Assembly: GCF_006265165.1 (NCBI RefSeq) | Contig: NZ_VDCH01000006.1 | Span: 56,628-120,627, forward strand | Length of the DNA stretch: 64,000 bases | Direction: 5' to 3' | From: Chlorobaculum thiosulfatiphilum | Lineage (GTDB): Bacteria; Bacteroidota; Chlorobiia; Chlorobiales; Chlorobiaceae | Part shown: in pieces, positions 9,849 through 18,259 of the stretch | How the letters are laid out: each line of letters opens with the position of its first letter | How positions within the stretch are numbered: position 1 is the stretch's first letter | The notes under the pieces: model-generated | What the model was told of the DNA's origin: nothing | Seen by the model: the letters and a program-made list of their open reading frames with translations, nothing else | The model's database searches: none | Translations under genes and position numbers: made by a program

Positions 9849-10412
9849 TCAAATAGATGCGGCAAATTCCTTCAGGCTCATGTACCAATCCTCTCCATAC
9901 TTTTCCACAAGGGGCGCTTTGACGTAATCGATCAGCATGACATTCTGTTCGACCCCCTGCCGCCGAGCATCACGGCACATGGCGTGTTGCTCGTAAACAA
10001 GATAGTCCAATCCGAACTTTTTTCGCACCCGGATCGGGAAAAGCCGACACGACAAGGGTTTGGTCGCCCCAAGCAAGCCTTGCTTGTACGCCGTCTCGAC
10101 CGCGCAAAGCGCCTTGCCGTTTTCGTGATAGACGAACACGCACTCTTGCCCGTCGATGGTTTTGGTATAGAGATTTCCCTGATAGACCTCCGTGCAGCCG
10201 TGCCGCCGGATGTAGCGGAGATTGCGCTCCGGCAGCAGCGGACGGAGTGGCTCGACGGTCGATTCGAGGTATTTCGCCTCCGCCGCGTCGATTGGCGCGC
10301 CAAGCTCGCCTTCGACGCAACAGGCCCCGTGGCACAGCTCGAGATTGCAACAGAACCGCGCTTTGAGAACAGCGCGGTCAACGAGAACTTCACCGATGGA
10401 GAGAACTGACAT
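9849..10412 (-). CDS. DUF3109 family cysteine-cluster protein
   Basis: A 187-residue cytoplasmic protein with the pattern CCNLELCHGACC near residues 21-32, then a CAVETAYKQG segment, KPLSCRLFPIRV near residues 120-131 and a C-terminal cysteine (AMCRDARR). This arrangement is that of DUF3109, relatives of the YkgJ metal-binding family. The cysteines presumably bind zinc or an iron-sulfur cluster, but no reaction is established. It is the first gene of the leftward run ending with aroQ. Confidence 0.85.
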   Translation of the reverse strand: MSVLSIGEVLVDRAVLKARFCCNLELCHGACCVEGELGAPIDAAEAKYLESTVEPLRPLLPERNLRYIRRHGCTEVYQGNLYTKTIDGQECVFVYHENGKALCAVETAYKQGLLGATKPLSCRLFPIRVRKKFGLDYLVYEQHAMCRDARRQGVEQNVMLIDYVKAPLVEKYGEDWYMSLKEFAASI

Positions 10413-10724
10413 GCTCAGGATTGAATGAAGAAGAGAGAAGTGGACGTTCCGGTTTGGGCGGAAAAATCAGAGGGGAAATTATGAGTGCTCATTGAACGGC
10501 TCTTCACTATCTTTTTACCTTGAATGTTCATCGTGACCATACCCCGTCCCGAAAACCGAAACGGATGAACCGGAACCATCATCGTATATTCAACAGATCG
10601 CTTACCGCAGAAATCGCGCCACGACGAGCGCCCTTCTGCGTCACTGCACACTATGTAAACAATAAAGCCGAAAGTTGCAAAGCGATGCCACTGGCTTGAG
10701 CTTATCCGAATAACACACCGCTTC
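10413..10724. promoter_or_regulatory. Divergent intergenic region, DUF3109 gene / radA
   Basis: A 312-base gap between divergently transcribed genes that must hold the promoters of the rpoN-hslVU-aroQ run and of radA. I see no convincing gene, no sigma-54 -24/-12 box and no strong hairpin. Short open frames here lack ribosome binding sites. Confidence 0.4.
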
Positions 10725-12095
10725 ATGGCAAAAAACACTGTTCGCTATGTCTGCTCTGCTTGCGGGGCCGTTTCACTGAAATACCAGGGGCGCTGCTTCG
10801 AGTGCCAGAGCTGGGGTACGCTGGTTGAAACGCATGATGAGCAGCCCGACAGCAAAATCCGCAAGAAAACCCCGGCAGGTTCACTCCCCAAAGTGCAAAA
10901 TCTCGACGACGACTTCCCGTCCGGCTTCCACCGCACGCTGACCGGCATCGGCGAACTCGACCGCGTGCTCGGCGGCGGGCTGATGGAGGCCTCGGCGATT
11001 CTGGTGGGCGGCGAGCCGGGCATCGGCAAATCGACGCTGATGATCCAGCTCGTGCCTCGCCTCGCCGGCAAAAAGGTGCTCTACGTTGCGGGCGAGGAGT
11101 CGCCGAACCAGATTCGCGAACGCGCCCGGCGGCTCTCGATCAAGGCCCCGAACCTGCGCCTCGTCTCCGAGGTGGCGCTCGAACGCATCCTCGACGCCAT
11201 CGCAAGCGAGCAGCCGGAGCTGGTGATCGTCGATTCGATCCAGACGGTTTACTCGACCGATTACCAGAGTTCGGCGGGCACGATCACGCAGATTCGCGAG
11301 TGCGCCGCCTCGCTCATCCGCGCGGCCAAGGAGCAGAACTTCATTCTGCTCATCATCGGCCACATCACCAAGGAGGGGTCGCTGGCCGGGCCGAAGGCGC
11401 TGGAGCACATGGTCGATACGGTGTTGCAGTTCGAGGGCGAAAACTACCAGCGCTACCGCATCATCCGCTCGGTCAAGAACCGCTTCGGCCCGACCAACGA
11501 AATCGGCGTCTTCAAGATGGAGGAGGACGGCCTGACGGAGGTCTCCAACCCGTCGGAGTTCTTCATCTCCGACCGCCGGACGGACGTGCCGGGCACGGCG
11601 GTGCTGGCCGGAATCGAGGGATCGCGGGCGCTGATGGTGGAGGTGCAGGCGCTGGTGTCGCGCACCGGCTACTCGATGCCGCAGCGCATCAGCACGGGCT
11701 TCGATCCCAAGCGCATCGCCATCATTCTCGCCGTGCTCGAAAAACGCTTGCAGTTCCAGACCGCCGGGCAGGATGTGTTCGTGAAAATCGCGGGCGGCCT
11801 GAAGCTTGTCGAACCGGCGGCGGACCTCGCCATCGCCGCCGCCATCGCATCGGGCTTGCAGGACAAGCCGTGCAGCCCGACGGCCTGCTGCTGCGGCGAG
11901 ATCGGCCTGTCGGGCGAGCTGCGGGCGATCAGCGACGGCGAGCGCCGCATCCGCGAGGCGGTGCACCTCGGCTTCAAGTCGATCGTGCTGCCCGAGTCGA
12001 ACACGCGCGAGCTGAAGCCGTCGATCAAAAAGCTGCCGATCCAGATTCACGGCTGCCGCACCCTGCACGAAGCGCTCGAAGCGATGGGGGTGTAA
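10725..12095 (+). CDS. radA: DNA repair protein RadA (Sms)
   Basis: RecA-like ATPase that promotes branch migration during homologous recombination. The N-terminal zinc finger CSACGAVSLKYQGRCFEC lies at residues 10-27. Walker A GGEPGIGKST is near residue 95, and the RadA-specific SVKNRFGPTNEIG is near residue 250. The C-terminal ~150 residues form the inactive Lon-protease-like domain. The 456-residue length is standard. A 47-base copy of its 3' end lies at 18213-18259. Confidence 0.96.
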   Translation: MAKNTVRYVCSACGAVSLKYQGRCFECQSWGTLVETHDEQPDSKIRKKTPAGSLPKVQNLDDDFPSGFHRTLTGIGELDRVLGGGLMEASAILVGGEPGIGKSTLMIQLVPRLAGKKVLYVAGEESPNQIRERARRLSIKAPNLRLVSEVALERILDAIASEQPELVIVDSIQTVYSTDYQSSAGTITQIRECAASLIRAAKEQNFILLIIGHITKEGSLAGPKALEHMVDTVLQFEGENYQRYRIIRSVKNRFGPTNEIGVFKMEEDGLTEVSNPSEFFISDRRTDVPGTAVLAGIEGSRALMVEVQALVSRTGYSMPQRISTGFDPKRIAIILAVLEKRLQFQTAGQDVFVKIAGGLKLVEPAADLAIAAAIASGLQDKPCSPTACCCGEIGLSGELRAISDGERRIREAVHLGFKSIVLPESNTRELKPSIKKLPIQIHGCRTLHEALEAMGV

Positions 12096-12149
12096 AAACG
12101 GAAAGCCCGCTTCCATTGCCCGGATAAAAACAGGCTGGCATTCAGCCGG

Positions 12150-13060
12150 TCATGTCGCTTTGTTTTGCAAAGTCGCGGCAATCGTTATCAACCAGGTCTG
12201 ATTGCCCTGGCTGATAACGAGATTCAGCGCCTGGATTTCGGCAGCAACATCGGATGCCGTGAAATTTTGCGCGACGGGATCGTAAGAGAGCCACTCCGGA
12301 AGAGTCGAGCCATCTTCACTGGTGATCGTAACCAGCTTGTCCGGATCGACAACTCCCGGCGGCAACGACAGCGTGAACCCGTCTCTCAACGCAAATCCGT
12401 TCCTGTCACGCTGCCCGCCGCGCCGAGTCTGGTGATGACGTAGTAATTCTTGACCGTCCCGTCACTGCCGAGTTTTGTGCTGAAGTTATTGCCTTCGGGA
12501 AGGTTGACGGGGGCGTTGATGCTGACGACGGCGGTGTTGCCAGCCGTTCATCTCACGGTTGACCATGATGTTACGATACGCATCGAGTGTCAGCGTGTTG
12601 GCGCTCCAGCTCACGGTGTCGTTGACGAAAATGTCGCCGTTGCCCGCTATCGCGCCGCTGCTGCTCTGGATCGTCACGTTCGTTGCGCTGAGGTTGCTGC
12701 CAAGCATCGCGCCCGAAATATCGCCGCCCGATGCCGCCACGGTGAAATCGGTCGGATCGATCAGCCACGTTCCCGTGCTGCCGTACGCGGCACGATGAGC
12801 GCCACCACGCCACCCGGCATGGCATGGATCACGCCCTCGCTGATGACCGCTCCGGCCTCCGCCCGGATTGGCAAAACGGTAACGGCCCGCCAGAAAATCG
12901 CTGTCGGCCATATCGAGACTCGTCGCGACGATGCCGCCAACATTGGCCTGCGCCGTCTTGCCGGCAAAAGGATTCCGCCGTTTTGAGAGTTACCGGAACC
13001 TGATTCTGTTTTACTGCGGAAAACTGAACACGGCTCTCGGATCATGACGTAACGGCTCTC
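12150..13060 (-). pseudogene. Degraded filamentous-haemagglutinin-type (TPS) exoprotein
   Basis: No frame is open throughout, but successive pieces in different frames line up with a two-partner-secretion exoprotein. Reading leftward: SQNGGIL; then FAGKTAQANVGGIVATSLDM and DSDFLAGRYRF (TPS domain); then AGAVISEGVIHAMPGGVVAL; then GSTGTWLIDPTDFTV and NGDIFVNDTVSWSANTLTLD; then AGNTAVVSINAPVNLPEGNN and KNYYVITRLGAAGSVTGTD; finally a 79-residue piece ending at 12150 with an Ig-like look (LPEWLSYDPVAQNF). At least four frameshifts and one internal deletion (after SVTGTD) are needed. Intact relatives are thousands of residues long, so this is a shrunken relic. No TpsB transporter gene is nearby. 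Confidence 0.8.
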
Positions 13061-13236
13061 GACCTTACCCACGATATTCTGCGAAGAGCCAAAAAAAGCA
13101 GGTTTCTGAAATAAGAGCGCTTGACGATAAGCTTTCATTGAAGCAGATTTCAAATGAACAGTATGTCAAAATGAAGCATGATGTTGAAGCTAGGTATTCT
13201 GGATCCAACTGATCTGTAACTGATGATAATACAATG

Positions 13237-13274
13237 AATAAAGAAGGGGGTAACAGCAGGCCCCCTTCTTTATT
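13237..13274. terminator. Strong bidirectional terminator
   Basis: AATAAAGAAGGGGG (13237-13250) pairs perfectly with CCCCCTTCTTTATT (13261-13274) around a 10-base loop. The 14-bp stem ends in AT-rich flanks. It lies between the exoprotein relic and the small leftward gene at 13329 and would stop the latter's transcript. Confidence 0.85.
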
Positions 13275-13328
13275 CTGTATGGATGATCGGATTGTAGCAT
13301 CCCACACGGCAACCCTTGCTCGTGCTCC

Positions 13329-13496
13329 TCAGCGGTAGTTGGCTTTTTTGTACTCTTCGCGCATGTCCTTGATGCCGGTGGTGCGGTCGTTGCCGTCGCT
13401 GATGATGCCGAAGTATTCGAGGATGATTCTGAAGACGAGCCAGAGTCCGGCGAAAAGGAGTCGGATGCTTTCGGTGATGGAGGTGAAAAATTTCAT
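13329..13496 (-). CDS. Small hydrophobic protein
   Basis: A 55-residue protein starting MKFFTSITES, with one hydrophobic helix (LLFAGLWLVFRIILEYFGII, about residues 13-32) and a charged C-terminus (KDMREEYKKANYR). I chose the ATG at 13496; the longer upstream frame runs through a terminator hairpin. No strong ribosome binding site is visible. Terminators flank it on both sides, which supports a separate small transcript. I do not recognise the family. Confidence 0.55.
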   Translation of the reverse strand: MKFFTSITESIRLLFAGLWLVFRIILEYFGIISDGNDRTTGIKDMREEYKKANYR

Positions 13497-13550
13497 GGAC
13501 AGCGGTGTTGAGTGGGCGGCGAGTCCCGGTACGGAAAAACTGAATATAAA

Positions 13551-13577
13551 AAAGCCATTCATTGAATGGCTTTTTTT
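13551..13577. terminator. Bidirectional terminator hairpin
   Basis: GCCATTC (13554-13560) and GAATGGC (13564-13570) form a 7-bp stem with a 3-base loop, extended by A-run/T-run pairs on both sides. It lies 24 bases past the stop of the DUF2934 gene on the minus strand and should terminate it. Confidence 0.8.
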
Positions 13578-13600
13578 AATGTACAGAGACAAGAACCGGT

Positions 13601-13936
13601 TTACGTCCTCATCCGTTTCTCGGCTTCGATCCAATCCTCCTCGTCGCAGCCATCGCACATGCCGCGCTCGACCCAGCGGTAGTAAGCGGCGACGCGAATT
13701 TCCTCTTCTATCATCTCGGAGCTTGCGGCTGGGGCTTCGGTCGCGGCGGGTTCAGCGCTTGCTTTTTTGCGCGGCTTGGCGGTTTTTGCAGGCCTGGTCT
13801 CTTCGGATGCCGCTTTTTTCGCAGTTTTGGGTTTCTCGGTTTTCGGCTTGGCTTCCGCGCTCGCGGCAGCTTTTTTGGCCGTCTTCTTTTCGGGCGTTAC
13901 TTCCAGAGTCTCTTTGTCGGTAGATTTTTTAGCCAT
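13601..13936 (-). CDS. DUF2934 protein with a histone H1-like Lys/Ala tail
   Basis: A 111-residue protein in two parts. Residues 1-75 are almost wholly Lys, Ala, Thr, Pro and Glu with repeated AKKAA, KTAKKAA and KTAKPRKKA units, like bacterial histone H1/HC1-type nucleoid proteins. Residues 76-111 (IRVAAYYRWVERGMC, then EEDWIEAEKRM) match the short DUF2934 motif. The basic tail suggests DNA or RNA binding, but the function of DUF2934 is unknown. It has its own downstream terminator. Confidence 0.75.
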   Translation of the reverse strand: MAKKSTDKETLEVTPEKKTAKKAAASAEAKPKTEKPKTAKKAASEETRPAKTAKPRKKASAEPAATEAPAASSEMIEEEIRVAAYYRWVERGMCDGCDEEDWIEAEKRMRT

Positions 13937-14149
13937 GGGATTTTCAGGTCTTCTTCAATGAATTGCTTCGGTCAGTACAGGGCATTTCGAGAACGAAGAA
14001 CGCCCGTTGCAGGTGGAAGATAAACAATTCATCATCTCGGAGAAAAGTGGATTCGCCATTATTTCACCACTTTGTAACGGAACGAGAGTCTGTCGAAAGC
14101 GGAGATGCGGGGGCGGACTTGGCTGTCCGCGCCGTCCTTTTTCTGAAAA

Positions 14150-15184
14150 TCAATCCTCTTTTAACCAGCTTTTAAAAAGAGCGGGGAAGCTGATGATGGA
14201 GAGAATCGTGATGGCCTGCACCATCATGAAGATGTCTTTGGGGACGAGGGTGTTGACCGCGAGGCCGCCGTAGTCGAGCCAGGCGAAGAGCAGGGCGGCG
14301 ACGATGATTCCGGCGGGGTTCGCTCCGGCCAGCAGGGCGACGGCGATGCCCATGAATCCGGCTCCGGTCGAGAGACCCGCCTCGAACCAGTGCTTGTAGC
14401 CGAGCACGAGGTTCGAGGCGGCCAGACCCGCCATCGCGCCGCCCATCGCCATTGCGCCGAGGCTGTGTCGATCAGTCGCGATTCCGGCGTGGCGGGCGGC
14501 CTCCGGGTTCAGCCCGGAGGCGATCATGCCGTAGCCGTAGCGCGAGCGGAAGAGCAGCACGGCGGCTCCGGCGGTGACGGCCAAGGCGACAAAAAGCGAG
14601 AGGTTGGCCGGGGAGTGCCAGCCGAGCCGGAAAAGCGTGTCGAAATCGGGCAGCCAGCCGCCGAGAGTGATCGCCGGAGTGTGGACGGTCGAGGGCACGG
14701 CGAAATGGTTGGTGAGCAGGTAGCCGGTGAGGGCGAGGGCGATGAAGTTGAGCATGATGGTCGAGATCACCTCGTTGACGCCGCGCCGCACCTTCAGCCA
14801 CCCGGCGACGAGCGCCCAGCCTGCGCCGGCGGCGGCGGCCGCGAGCATCAGCGCGGGCGCAGCGACGAGCGCCGGAGTGCCCACCGGAAGCGCGATGCCG
14901 CAGAGCGCGGCGGCGAACGCGCCCATGAGAAGCTGCCCCTCACCGCCGATGTTGAAGAGCCGCACCCGGAACGGCAGCGCGACGGCGAGGCCCGTGAAGA
15001 TCAGGGTCGTCGCCCGAAACAGCACCTGCCCAATGCCGTAACCGGAGGCGAAGGTCGAGCGGAGCATCTTTTGCCAGACCTCCAGCGGGTCGCTGCCGGT
15101 GGCCGCAATGATGAGGCTTCCCGCCGCGAGAGCGAACAAAAGCGAAAGAGCCGGGATGAAGGGTTTGACGCTGCGTTTCGACAT
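14150..15184 (-). CDS. ABC transporter permease, BMP/nucleoside type
   Basis: Inner-membrane permease of 344 residues with eight to ten hydrophobic segments. The GGEGQLLMGAFAAALCGIAL segment and RRGVNEVISTIMLNFIA match the NupP/YufP branch of sugar/nucleoside permeases. The start ATG at 15184 (MSKRSVKPF) is 16 bases after the ATPase stop; the longer frame upstream is an antisense-frame shadow of that ATPase. Typical systems also have a second permease and a BMP lipoprotein, neither of which is present here. The substrate is probably a nucleoside or similar small molecule, by family only. Confidence 0.88.
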   Translation of the reverse strand: MSKRSVKPFIPALSLLFALAAGSLIIAATGSDPLEVWQKMLRSTFASGYGIGQVLFRATTLIFTGLAVALPFRVRLFNIGGEGQLLMGAFAAALCGIALPVGTPALVAAPALMLAAAAAGAGWALVAGWLKVRRGVNEVISTIMLNFIALALTGYLLTNHFAVPSTVHTPAITLGGWLPDFDTLFRLGWHSPANLSLFVALAVTAGAAVLLFRSRYGYGMIASGLNPEAARHAGIATDRHSLGAMAMGGAMAGLAASNLVLGYKHWFEAGLSTGAGFMGIAVALLAGANPAGIIVAALLFAWLDYGGLAVNTLVPKDIFMMVQAITILSIISFPALFKSWLKED

Positions 15185-15200
15185 CGAAAAAATTAGGGTT

Positions 15201-16736
15201 TCAGGTGATGTGCATGCCGATCTCTTGCTCGAAGCCCAACTCTGCCTCGCGCCCCCGTCGCACCTCCTCTTCGCTGAATTCGTGGCGTATCGCTCCTTTG
15301 TAGAGGCAGCCGATGCGCGTCGAAAGAGCGACGACCTCTTCGAGTTCCGACGAGATGAGCAGAATGGCCAGGCCGCGTTTGCGGGCGTCAATGATGCGCC
15401 GGTGAATCTGCTCGATGGCGCCAATATCGACGCCGCGTGTAGGCTGGGCGAGCACGAGGAGCTTCAGCAGGGGCCGCTCCATCTCCCGCGCCACCACGAT
15501 CTTCTGCTGGTTGCCGCCGGAGAGCGAGGCGATTGGCGGATTGCTCTCCGCCGCGCACCGGACGTCGTAGCGCCCGATCATCGTCGCGGCGTTTTTGCGG
15601 AGCGCGTCACGATTGAAATCGATGCCTCGATGAAACGCTTTTTCGCGGTGTCTGCCGAGGATCAGGTTCTGTTCGATGCCGTATTCGGCAATCACCGCCG
15701 ATTTGTGGCGATCTTCGGGAATCATCGAAACACCAAGCGCGGCGACCTCCGCCGGACTCATGCCGAGCGTCTGCCGCCCGTCGATGGCGATGGAGCCGCC
15801 GGTTTTGCCATCGCGGTCGAACGTCCCCCACAAAAGCGAGAGCAGCTCGCTCTGGCCGTTCCCCTCGACTCCGGCGATGCCGTAGATTTCGCCCGCCCGC
15901 ACTTGCAGCGTCAGCTCACGGAGCTTTTCGATGCCATCGGGCGTCCGATAAACGAGCTTGTCAATCGAGAGCACCGACTTGCCCGATGCCTGCGGCGGGT
16001 TGGCGGTTCTGATCAGCACGTCGCGCCCGACCATCATCCGCGCCAGCTCATCCTTGCCGGTCGAGGCGGTCGGCAAGGTGCCGGCGAGCGCGCCTTTGCG
16101 CATGACGCTCACCGTGTCCGAAACGGCGAGCACCTCGTCGAGCTTGTGGGTGATGAGCAAAATGGTGTGTCCCTCGGCGGCGAGCGAGCGGAGCGTCACG
16201 AAGAGTCGCGCGGTTTCGGGCGGCGAGAGCACGGCGGTCGGCTCGTCGAGAATCAGAATCCGGGCGCGGCGGTAGAGCAGCTTGAGAATCTCGACACGCT
16301 GCTGCTCGCCGACCGAGAGCGTCGAGACGAGGGCGTCGGGATCGACTTCGAGGCCGTGATGCTGGGCGAGCTGTGCGATCTCCCTGCCGATGCGCCGCGC
16401 AGGTAGCGCGAAGCGGCTCTGCTCTTTGCCGAGGATGATGTTCTCCGTCACCGACAGCGTCGGCGCCAGCTTGAAGTGCTGATGCACCATACCGATTCCG
16501 GCTTCGATGGCCTGCCGCGCGGAGCTGAATTTCACCGCTTTGCCGTCGATCTCCATCACGCCGGAGTCAGGGTGCAACAGGCCGTAGATGATGTTCGACA
16601 GGGTGCTTTTGCCCGCGCCGTTTTCGCCGACGAGCGCGTGGATCGAACCCGCTTCGATCGACAGCGAGACGTTGTCGTTGGCCTTGAGGTTGCCGAAGGT
16701 TTTGGTGATTCCGGAGAGCTTTACTGCCGTCGCCAT
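15201..16736 (-). CDS. ABC transporter ATP-binding protein, double ABC domain
   Basis: A 511-residue protein with two ABC cassettes, as in YufO/NupO, RbsA and MglA. In cassette 1, Walker A is VGENGAGKST (residue ~36), the signature is LSVGEQQR and Walker B is ILILDEPTAVLSP. In cassette 2, the degenerate P-loop is GVEGNGQSEL, the signature is LSGGNQQK and the Walker B region is LLVLAQPTRGVD. The weak second P-loop is normal for this family. It lies 15 bases downstream of bchC and 16 bases upstream of the permease. Confidence 0.92.
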   Translation of the reverse strand: MATAVKLSGITKTFGNLKANDNVSLSIEAGSIHALVGENGAGKSTLSNIIYGLLHPDSGVMEIDGKAVKFSSARQAIEAGIGMVHQHFKLAPTLSVTENIILGKEQSRFALPARRIGREIAQLAQHHGLEVDPDALVSTLSVGEQQRVEILKLLYRRARILILDEPTAVLSPPETARLFVTLRSLAAEGHTILLITHKLDEVLAVSDTVSVMRKGALAGTLPTASTGKDELARMMVGRDVLIRTANPPQASGKSVLSIDKLVYRTPDGIEKLRELTLQVRAGEIYGIAGVEGNGQSELLSLLWGTFDRDGKTGGSIAIDGRQTLGMSPAEVAALGVSMIPEDRHKSAVIAEYGIEQNLILGRHREKAFHRGIDFNRDALRKNAATMIGRYDVRCAAESNPPIASLSGGNQQKIVVAREMERPLLKLLVLAQPTRGVDIGAIEQIHRRIIDARKRGLAILLISSELEEVVALSTRIGCLYKGAIRHEFSEEEVRRGREAELGFEQEIGMHIT

Positions 16737-16751
16737 GAAGATACTCCGCGC

Positions 16752-17708
16752 CTAAATCCAGCTTATGACAGTCTTTATCGCCTCCTTGCTGTCCAGCGCG
16801 ATGCGGTAGGCCAGTTCGTACTGGCTGACCGGGAAGACGTTGGTGAAGAACTTTTCGGTTTCGAGCACCTCGCGTTCGAGCAGCTCTTTGGCCTCGACAA
16901 GATGCCGCCGGTCGGTGACGCTCGAACAGACGATGACCGGCTCCTTGTGCTGGATCAAGCGGTAGTCGTAGCCGAGCACTTCGTAGCTGGCCATGAGCAG
17001 CACCTTGCCTTTCGGCTTCAAAAGGCGCATCACCTTTTCGACCATCAGGATGCGGCCCGTCGTCTCGATAACCAGATCGTAGCGGTCGTTGAAGTCGCCG
17101 GTGAAATCGACGATGTCGATGCCGATGTTTTCGGCGTGCGAGAGCTGGCCGCGAAGCGGGAAGACTTCCAGCGCATCGACGTGGCGGATGCCCCGGTAGT
17201 GCAGATATTCCGACACCATCAGCCCAACCGAGCCGAGACCGAGCAGCAGTACGCGCATGGAGGGATCGAGCGCGACCTTTTCCATGGCGCTGAGCACGTA
17301 GCCAACCAGGCCGGTCAACAAGTCGCGATGGATCGGTTCGCGGCCAAGCGCCAGCACGTTCTCTTCGGAGGTGGGCACCACCTCGGCGTGGCAGCCGTAG
17401 TAGGGGTCGATGCCGACCCAGCGGTCGCCCTTGAACGCATAGACGAAATCGCCCTTTTTGACGCTGGTGACTGCCGGGCCGGTGTGCATCACCTGGCCGA
17501 TGGTTTCGCTGCCCGGCATCACCGGATAGACGAGCACCTTGTTCGACACCGGCTTGTTAGTCAGGAGCAGCCGGTCGAGGCCAGGCGTGATGGTGCTCGC
17601 GATGGTTCTGACGAGAATGTCTCGCGGCCCGTCAGCCGCATACTTCACGGTCTGAAGCTTGAGCTTGTTGGCTTTGAGGAGGACGAGGGCCTGTGCTTCT
17701 CCCTGCAT
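16752..17708 (-). CDS. bchC: Bacteriochlorophyllide 3-hydroxyethyl dehydrogenase BchC
   Basis: Oxidises the C3 1-hydroxyethyl side chain to acetyl in bacteriochlorophyllide a synthesis. The protein of 318 residues has the MDR fold without the usual structural-zinc cysteines. Typical BchC signatures are TITPGLDRLL, PVMPGSETIG and the NAD-binding LLLGLGSVGLM (about residue 150). I placed the start at the ATG at 17708 (MQGEAQALVLL); the frame extends upstream to 18224 only as a shadow across two other features. Green sulfur bacteria need BChl a for the reaction centre and FMO protein. It is followed closely by ABC transporter genes on the same strand. Confidence 0.92.
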   Translation of the reverse strand: MQGEAQALVLLKANKLKLQTVKYAADGPRDILVRTIASTITPGLDRLLLTNKPVSNKVLVYPVMPGSETIGQVMHTGPAVTSVKKGDFVYAFKGDRWVGIDPYYGCHAEVVPTSEENVLALGREPIHRDLLTGLVGYVLSAMEKVALDPSMRVLLLGLGSVGLMVSEYLHYRGIRHVDALEVFPLRGQLSHAENIGIDIVDFTGDFNDRYDLVIETTGRILMVEKVMRLLKPKGKVLLMASYEVLGYDYRLIQHKEPVIVCSSVTDRRHLVEAKELLEREVLETEKFFTNVFPVSQYELAYRIALDSKEAIKTVISWI

Positions 17709-17737
17709 GGTCAGTTGGTTGTCGATTGTCGTGAGTT

Positions 17738-18079
17738 TCAGATGTTCAGTACGGCGCTCATGAGCCAGGCGACCACGCTGATGCAGAGCGAGCCGAGCAT
17801 GGCCCACCAGAAACTCTGCACGGCGAAGCCATCGACCAGCAACGAGGCGAGTTGCAGCATCAGGGCGTTGATGACCAGCATGAAGAGGCCGAGCGTGACG
17901 ATAAGAAACGGAATCGAGAAGAACACCAGCACCGGCTTGATCAGGACATTGACGAGCCCGAGCACCAGCGCCACGATGAGCGCCGCGCCGAAGCTCCTGA
18001 TGGCGATTCCCGGAAGCAAGTTGGCTGTCACATAAACCGCCGTGGCGCTGATGAGCCAGTGTATCAATAGCCTGAACAT
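17738..18079 (-). CDS. Small four-helix membrane protein (PF04020, phage-holin-like family)
   Basis: A 113-residue protein with four hydrophobic helices. The pattern MFRLLIHWLISATAVYVTA...LPGI followed by ALVLGLVNVLIKPVLVF matches the YvlD/PF04020 family of bacterial membrane proteins, some of which are labelled mycobacterial phage holins. The ATG at 18079 is preceded by GGAGATCA, so I preferred it to the ATG at 18100. It is 29 bases upstream of bchC on the same strand. Function unknown; nothing else here suggests phage origin. Confidence 0.8.
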   Translation of the reverse strand: MFRLLIHWLISATAVYVTANLLPGIAIRSFGAALIVALVLGLVNVLIKPVLVFFSIPFLIVTLGLFMLVINALMLQLASLLVDGFAVQSFWWAMLGSLCISVVAWLMSAVLNI

Positions 18080-18212
18080 GGTGATCTCCGTTTTTGACAT
18101 ACCGTTCGTTCGGTGCTCTCCAAAGCTTTAATGTAAGACATTTCGCTAAAAGGGCGAAGGGGCGGGCTGTTCCGTCCCCGGAACTTGTCCACTCCGTCCA
18201 CCCGCCTCCCTC

Positions 18213-18259
18213 TTGCACCCCCATCGCCTCGAACGCTTCGTGCAGTGTGCGGCAGCCGT
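18213..18259 (-). pseudogene. Detached copy of the radA 3' end
   Basis: On the minus strand these 47 bases read ACGGCTGCCGCACACTGCAC... and end GATGGGGGTGCAA. They match the last codons of radA (12049-12095) with four mismatches, encoding GCRTLHEAFEAMGV against GCRTLHEALEAMGV in radA. The radA stop TAA is changed to CAA. Sequence on either side does not match radA. It is a small isolated gene fragment with no apparent function. Confidence 0.75.

Noticed and set aside
16752..18224. Extended bchC frame of 490 codons
   Set aside because: BchC homology starts at 17708. The upstream part runs through the PF04020-like gene and the radA fragment in another frame.
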